Source: IDS-8 sp964607425 (GTDB lineage: Bacteria > Pseudomonadota > Gammaproteobacteria > Steroidobacterales > Woeseiaceae). Taken from it: DNA of 27,139 bases. Below are positions 23,263 through 27,139 of this stretch, piece by piece. The DNA is taken from positions 1 to 27,139 of the forward strand of contig CAZSKQ010000039.1 of assembly GCA_964607425.1 (NCBI GenBank), read 5' to 3'. Made by a program: the position numbers and the translations under genes. A model generated the notes under the pieces. That model was given only the letters and a program-made list of their open reading frames with translations, searched no databases and was not told the origin of the DNA. The stretch's first letter is position 1. Each line of letters begins with the position of its first letter.

Positions 23263-23880
23263 ATGAACAGACGCGCCAGCGATGATGTGCACACGAGCGG
23301 CGCCGGCGAGCAGCCGGAGACCATGCTCGAAAAGGGGCGCCAGCAGACCAGGGAAGCCGCCAGACTCAGCCGCGAGCAACTGGAGGCCGGCGCGGGACGC
23401 GCCGCGGGCGGCGTCGGCGATTTCGCCGAGGCCCTCGATAGCGCTGCCGGCCGCCTGAGCGAACTGCACCACGAAGGACTCGCGGACTACACCAAGCGGC
23501 TCTCGTCGCAGCTCAGCGAGTGGTCCGGGCATATGCAGAACAAGAACATCGACGAACTGGCGGGCGACGTACGCCGGCTCGCGGAACGTAACCCCGCACT
23601 GTTCCTGCTAGGCGCCGTGGCGCTTGGCATCGGACTGTCGCGCTTCGCCAAGGCTTCCGGCGAAAGGTACCGCGAGGACGACAGGTATCGCACGGAAGAC
23701 AGGTATCGCGAGGAAGATATGGGCGGCAACTCGCGCTGGCGCGGCAGCGACAGCCGTATCGACTACGAGGCGGAACTCGCGGATTACACCGACCAGGAGC
23801 GTGCTTTCGTGGACGGCGCAACGGAGCCGCCGCCGGCGACGCCTGATCCCAATCCCGGCAGCGGAGGGACAGGGTCATGA
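23263..23880 (+). CDS. Membrane-anchored protein of unknown function in the stress operon
   Basis: A 205-aa protein not assigned to a named family. Residues ~20-105 are helical and amphipathic (for example EKGRQQTREAARLSREQLEA), resembling apolipoprotein- or late-embryogenesis-like helices. A single TM segment lies at ~108-124 (ALFLLGAVALGIGLSRFA). It is followed by an Arg/Asp/Tyr-rich tail with near-repeats (RYREDDRYRTEDRYREED) and a Pro-rich end. The layout, with amphipathic helices before 'NPALFLLGAVALG', is common next to DUF1469 and DUF3618 genes. The ATG at 23263 has GAGGA upstream; the longer frame from 23218 is rejected. Its stop overlaps the next start by four bases (23877-23880), so it is co-translated with the holin-like protein. 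Confidence 0.85.
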   Translation: MNRRASDDVHTSGAGEQPETMLEKGRQQTREAARLSREQLEAGAGRAAGGVGDFAEALDSAAGRLSELHHEGLADYTKRLSSQLSEWSGHMQNKNIDELAGDVRRLAERNPALFLLGAVALGIGLSRFAKASGERYREDDRYRTEDRYREEDMGGNSRWRGSDSRIDYEAELADYTDQERAFVDGATEPPPATPDPNPGSGGTGS

Positions 23881-24335
23881 ACGCGCGGCAACCTGGAGGG
23901 ACGCCAACCGGGCGCACGCATCCCCGCACCAACGGCAATCACGGCCCGGAACGCTACGAGGGCGAATCCGTACCGGGCTTGTTCAAAAAGCTGGCAATGG
24001 ACGTTTCGACGCTCTTCAGTGAAGAGGTAGCGCTTGCCAGGGCCGAGATGAAATCGGCCGTCACCGACGTCAAGAGCGGCATTATGTCGGTCGCCGCGGG
24101 CGGCGGGGTAATGTACGCAGGCATTCTGTTCCTGCTTGGCGGCGTCATGCTGCTGCTTACGGAGTGGGTAAGCTTGACAGCCGCGGCGTTCATCGTTGGC
24201 GGCGTGGTGACGATCATCGGCGCGATACTGCTGTCCGCCGGTCGCAAGAAAATGCAGGCCGACTCGCTGAAGCCCGACCGCACGATTGAATCGATCCGGG
24301 AAGACGCCGAGCTCGCGAGGAGGAAGATGCAATGA
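23877..24335 (+). CDS. DUF1469 / phage holin superfamily III-like membrane protein
   Basis: A 152-aa protein. A polar N-terminus (~1-30) is followed by the DUF1469 pattern SVPGLFKKLAMDVSTLFSEE, then VALARAEMKSAV. Two transmembrane helices follow at ~75-99 (MYAGILFLLGGVMLLLTEW) and ~101-122 (AAFIVGGVVTIIGAILLSAG), and then a charged C-terminal tail. The family is called holin-like for its topology, but in proteobacterial chromosomes it is found with DUF3618 and related stress proteins rather than in prophages, and no phage genes are nearby. It probably sits in the inner membrane as a scaffold. ATGA overlaps on both sides couple it to both neighbours. Confidence 0.92.
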   Translation: MNARQPGGTPTGRTHPRTNGNHGPERYEGESVPGLFKKLAMDVSTLFSEEVALARAEMKSAVTDVKSGIMSVAAGGGVMYAGILFLLGGVMLLLTEWVSLTAAAFIVGGVVTIIGAILLSAGRKKMQADSLKPDRTIESIREDAELARRKMQ

Positions 24336-25081
24336 ACGAGGGAATTCAGGCAAGAGCGGACCGGGACGCCGACCAGATCGAGCGCGATATCGACCGCACC
24401 CGGACGAGCCTCGGCCGGACCATTGACGAGCTGGAAAGCCGGCTTTCACCCGGGCAGCTGCTCGACCAGGTCATTGGCACGGCACGCCGGCACGGCGGCG
24501 ACTTCGCCACTAATCTCGGCCGCTCGGCGGAGAACCACCCGCTGCCGCTGCTGCTGACCGCCGTCGGCATCGCCTGGATGATGGCGTCCGCCAACCGGCC
24601 GCCGCCGCCCGCCAGGCCCCGGCGCGAGCGGGCGGACGAACTGTCCGGACGCGCCGAAGGCGCCGGCGCGCGAGTGCGACAGGGCATGGATTCGGCCAAA
24701 TCGGCCGCAAGCGCCGCCGCCGATCGCGCGGCGCACGCGAGGCACGCCGTCGGCGACACCGTGAGCCACGCCGGCGAACGGGTGCGCATGCGGAGCCGGC
24801 GGATGAAAGAGGGTTTCGGCCAGATGCTGGAGGAGCAACCCCTGCTGGTCGGTGCCATGGGCGTGGCGCTGGGCGCGGCCCTGGGCGCGGCCATGCCGCG
24901 CAGCGCGGCCGAAGACCGCCTGCTGGGCGAGAGCAGCGATGCCGCCGCCCGGCAGGTAAAGGATCGCGCGTCCGACGCTTTCGACGAGGTGAAGCACGCG
25001 GCCGGGGAAATGGCCGCCTCCGCGCAGCAGCACGGCGAAGAGCCCGAGTCCCCCGCGCAGGTCAGCCGCACGGAACACTGA
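24332..25081 (+). CDS. DUF3618 domain membrane protein
   Basis: A 249-aa protein. The DUF3618 signature lies at residues ~14-48 (DQIERDIDRTRTSLGRTIDE, then LESRLSPGQLLDQV). A hydrophobic segment with NHPLPLLLTAVGIAWMMA (~69-86) follows. An Ala-rich amphipathic helical region (~105-165) resembles LEA-like repeats (SAASAAADRAAHARHAVGDT). A second hydrophobic segment is at ~172-192 (PLLVGAMGVALGAALGAAMP), followed by a polar tail. The repeated 'NHPL/QPLL...GVALG' pattern suggests two membrane insertions. It starts inside the stop of the holin-like gene (ATGA, 24332-24335) and ends the probable sigma-54 operon. No enzymatic motif is present, so a structural or protective role at the inner membrane is inferred. 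Confidence 0.9.
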   Translation: MNEGIQARADRDADQIERDIDRTRTSLGRTIDELESRLSPGQLLDQVIGTARRHGGDFATNLGRSAENHPLPLLLTAVGIAWMMASANRPPPPARPRRERADELSGRAEGAGARVRQGMDSAKSAASAAADRAAHARHAVGDTVSHAGERVRMRSRRMKEGFGQMLEEQPLLVGAMGVALGAALGAAMPRSAAEDRLLGESSDAAARQVKDRASDAFDEVKHAAGEMAASAQQHGEEPESPAQVSRTEH

Positions 25082-25175
25082 TCTCGCCGCAAGCCCCCGC
25101 CGCTGCGTGGGCGCGGAACAGCCCGCCTGCCATACTGTCGATAACAGGAGGCTGATCAACGCGCCGCGGTGGCCA

Positions 25176-26606
25176 ATGCCCGAAAAGGTTCGCCATGCAC
25201 CGGACTATGCGTCCATGTCGCTATTGGGCGCGTTCGCCTTGCTCGGCGCGAGCGCGACGGCGGCGCAGGAAGAAGCGTTCCGCGTGGCATACACCCCCTC
25301 CGGCCAGCCCCTGTCCGCGGGCCACGCAAGTGACCCCGGCGCCGTCGCGTGGTCGGCTTACCAGCGCCGGTATGCCGAGGCGTTGGCCAACGGCTGGTAC
25401 GACGAAGCGGAAGCCGCCGCCAAGCACATGGTCGACCTTATCCACGCCGGCGATCGCGGGCAAGAGGCCCTGGCCGATGCCCTGTCCCGCCTCGCCCTGG
25501 CCCAGCGCGAGGGCAAGTCGTACGCGGCTGCAGTGCAGAACTATGCAGCCGCGATCGAACTGCTGGAGGCCGGCGGCAATCGGCTTAGCGAGAGCCTGGT
25601 CGAACCGCTGCGCGGGCTCGGGGATACGTACGCAGCAAGCGGGCAAACCGATCTGGCGCTGCCTGCCTACGAACAGGCACTGCATATCCGTCACGTGAAC
25701 GATGGGCCGTACACGCTGGAGCAGGTCGACATCCTGGATGCCATGGCCACGGCGCTGGCGCAAACCGCGCAGATGGACGCGGCACTCCGCGTGGTCGATC
25801 GCATCTACCGTCTCTATGCGCGAGCATACGCTCCTGACGACGAGGAGGTCCTGCCGGCGCTGGAGCAGAAGGCGCTGTTGCTGAACGAAGCGGGCCGCCA
25901 TGAGCAGGAGCGCGCGGTATACCGCGAGATGATGAAAATCATAGAGGATCGCCGCGGCGCAACCGATCTCAGCCTGCTGAAAACCTACAGGGCAATGAGC
26001 CACACCTACTTCTACGACCTCGATGACGTGTACTTCCGCTCCGAGCCGACGACCGAGACCGGCGAGACGTTCCTCAAAAAAGCGCTGGAGATTGCGGAGC
26101 ATCACCCCGACGCGACATGGCTGATGCAAGAGGAGATCCTGGTCGAGCTTGGCGACTATTACACGTTGCGCGACGTCCAGGACAAGGCGCGTATCCATTA
26201 TCGCCGCGCGTGGGAGCTGTTATCCGCGAACGAAAGCGACGGCGCCCGGCGGCAACGCGACCTGGAGCGGCCGGTATTGCTGTTCCGGCCGCAACTCGAC
26301 GAGTACGCCAACTTCGGCTACCGTAGCAGCGATGCCAGCGTGGATCTCTCGGAATATGGCAGGGGGTACGTGGTCGCCCGGTTCACGGTCAACGACCGGG
26401 GCAGGGTCACGGACGTGAGCATCGCCGATGCCGAGCCGGACGGATTCAAGTCGATGGAAGCGCGGGTCATGCAGTCCGTGAGCGAGTTCATCTACCGGCC
26501 CCGGTACCGGCGCGGCGGCCCCGCGCAGGCGCCGGGACAAACGTTCCGGCACGACTACTTTTACCGTGAAAGTGACCTTGCCGCGGACCGAAAGAAAAAC
26601 CAATAA
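25176..26606 (+). CDS. Exported TPR protein with C-terminal TonB-like domain
   Basis: About 476 aa. The N-terminal signal has an unusually long polar region (MPEKVRHAPDYAS) before SLLGAFALLGASATAAQ. Residues ~60-360 carry tetratricopeptide-like helical repeats (for example YAAAVQNYAAAIELLEAGG and TDLALPAYEQALHIRH). A TonB-C-like domain follows at ~390-465 (GYVVARFTVNDRGRVTDVSI, then ARVMQSVSEFIYRPRYRRG). It lacks the membrane anchor plus Pro-rich spacer of true TonB, so it is unlikely to energise receptors and may be a periplasmic scaffold. Start: ATG at 25176, though the strong AGGAGG (25147-25152) lies ~24 bases upstream, leaving the start unsettled. It overlaps the next gene by 41 bases. 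Confidence 0.85.
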   Translation: MPEKVRHAPDYASMSLLGAFALLGASATAAQEEAFRVAYTPSGQPLSAGHASDPGAVAWSAYQRRYAEALANGWYDEAEAAAKHMVDLIHAGDRGQEALADALSRLALAQREGKSYAAAVQNYAAAIELLEAGGNRLSESLVEPLRGLGDTYAASGQTDLALPAYEQALHIRHVNDGPYTLEQVDILDAMATALAQTAQMDAALRVVDRIYRLYARAYAPDDEEVLPALEQKALLLNEAGRHEQERAVYREMMKIIEDRRGATDLSLLKTYRAMSHTYFYDLDDVYFRSEPTTETGETFLKKALEIAEHHPDATWLMQEEILVELGDYYTLRDVQDKARIHYRRAWELLSANESDGARRQRDLERPVLLFRPQLDEYANFGYRSSDASVDLSEYGRGYVVARFTVNDRGRVTDVSIADAEPDGFKSMEARVMQSVSEFIYRPRYRRGGPAQAPGQTFRHDYFYRESDLAADRKKNQ

Positions 26607-27123
26607 ATTCCTGCCGGTTCTGGTCCTTGCCGGCGCCGGCCTGCTGCTGGGCACGACCGTTTGCCACGCGGATACCGGCGATACCATCGCGCGCTGCGCC
26701 GCGAGCAGCTCCAAGGATCTGAGAATTGCCTGCCTGGAGGACGCCCTGCGCGAGCTCGGGGCCGAGGGCGTCGTGGCAGCAAGCGTTTCCTCCTCCGCGG
26801 GTGAACCGGAAATTGCAGCCCCGCCGGCCGTCGAGCTGGGACAGGAACAGGTTGAGCCCCGGGAAACGAAGACCGTCGAGGACGAGAAGGCGATCAGCGC
26901 AACCGTGGTGGAGTTTCGGTTCGTCGGCTATCGCAGGTTGCTGGTGCGGCTGGACAGCGGGCAAGTCTGGCGGCAGATCGACGGCGACCGGACGTCCGTC
27001 CAACGCGGCTTGCGCAACCAGCAGTCCGCGTTCCCGGTCGAGCTATGGAGCGCATCGCTGGGCGGCTACCGGATGCGCATTATCCCCCTCAACAGGACCA
27101 TTCGGGTCGAGCGCGTCAGGTAG
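26566..27123 (+). CDS. Small exported protein of unknown function
   Basis: A 185-aa protein. A basic N-terminus leads into a signal-like hydrophobic stretch (FLPVLVLAGAGLLLGTTVCHA). The mature protein starts DTGDTIARCAASSSKDLRIACLEDALREL, in which two cysteines ten residues apart follow the pattern 'C-A-x-x-x-x-x-x-R-x-A-C-x-(E/D)-x-L' seen in many small uncharacterised proteobacterial exported proteins. The C-terminal ~75 residues look like a small beta-barrel (SATVVEFRFVGYRRLLVRL, DSGQVWRQIDGDR, GGYRMRIIPLNRTIRVERV). The start is a GTG at 26566 inside the previous gene, with an in-frame GTG at 26572 as alternative; no ATG precedes the signal. The 41-base overlap implies co-transcription with the TPR/TonB-C gene. 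Confidence 0.78.
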   Translation: MKVTLPRTERKTNKFLPVLVLAGAGLLLGTTVCHADTGDTIARCAASSSKDLRIACLEDALRELGAEGVVAASVSSSAGEPEIAAPPAVELGQEQVEPRETKTVEDEKAISATVVEFRFVGYRRLLVRLDSGQVWRQIDGDRTSVQRGLRNQQSAFPVELWSASLGGYRMRIIPLNRTIRVERVR

Positions 27124-27139
27124 GACGGCCCTGGTCAAA

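Noticed and set aside
23877..24335. Holin-like gene as evidence for a prophage
   Set aside because: The family name is topological. No endolysin, capsid, integrase or att site is nearby, and the neighbours (PRC, DUF3618) are typical chromosomal stress genes.
25176..26606. A classical TonB energy transducer
   Set aside because: It lacks the N-terminal membrane anchor with Ser/His and the Pro-rich periplasmic spacer; only the C-terminal fold is similar.
26645..26665. Sigma-54-like sequence GGGCAC...TTTGC near 26649
   Set aside because: GG and GC are 11 rather than 10 bases apart, and it lies inside a coding region.

Overview
The window is high-GC DNA (strong G/C bias at third codon positions) from what looks like a gammaproteobacterium. 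The gene families (YeaG/YeaH/SpoVR, YfiR, UMF1 transporter, DUF1469/DUF3618) and the REP-type palindromes of the 'G(T/C)AGGAGCxCGC' kind would fit the Xanthomonadales/Steroidobacterales neighbourhood. This placement is an inference; there is no rRNA or other phylogenetic marker. I see no tRNA, rRNA, CRISPR array, intact insertion sequence or prophage.

Layout. (1) 64-7119, minus strand: a tightly packed five-gene run, read as Ser/Thr kinase-TPR receptor, UMF1-type MFS transporter, phospholipase D fused to a VTT membrane domain, endonuclease/exonuclease/phosphatase-fold protein, and a small beta-sandwich protein. Two of the junctions are 4-base ATGA overlaps. (2) 7213-8902, plus strand: three small envelope proteins: a single-TM protein, a periplasmic EF-hand protein and a glycine-zipper protein. 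REP-like hairpins lie between and after them. (3) 9015-15281, minus strand: a CHASE8-HAMP hybrid histidine kinase, a YfiR-family periplasmic protein, an unknown secreted protein, and a second, atypical membrane Ser/Thr kinase. (4) 15690-16958: an ECF sigma factor with a long C-terminal extension (ECF42/SigJ-like), followed by a 579-bp gene-free stretch. (5) 17538-22283: the conserved stress cluster prkA(yeaG)-yeaH-spoVR. (6) 22506-25081: an envelope-stress type operon (PRC-barrel protein, unknown TM protein, DUF1469 holin-like protein, DUF3618 protein). (7) 25176-27123: a secreted TPR/TonB-C protein overlapping a small secreted protein.

The most interesting signal is regulatory. Four separate sites match the sigma-54 (RpoN) -24/-12 consensus TGGCAC-N5-TTGCA with correct GG-N10-GC spacing. 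Each lies in an intergenic region, is correctly oriented and sits upstream of an envelope or signalling gene: EF-hand (7728-7743), glycine-zipper protein (8353-8368), atypical Ser/Thr kinase (11267-11282, minus strand) and PRC-barrel operon (22441-22456). Two of them (kinase and PRC) also carry an upstream palindrome with the same AATAATT centre, 62-71 bp before the -24 element, where an enhancer-binding protein would bind. The window may therefore hold several members of an undescribed RpoN-dependent envelope-stress regulon next to the prkA-yeaH-spoVR cluster. The promoter matches are visible in the sequence; the common regulon and its activator are inference.
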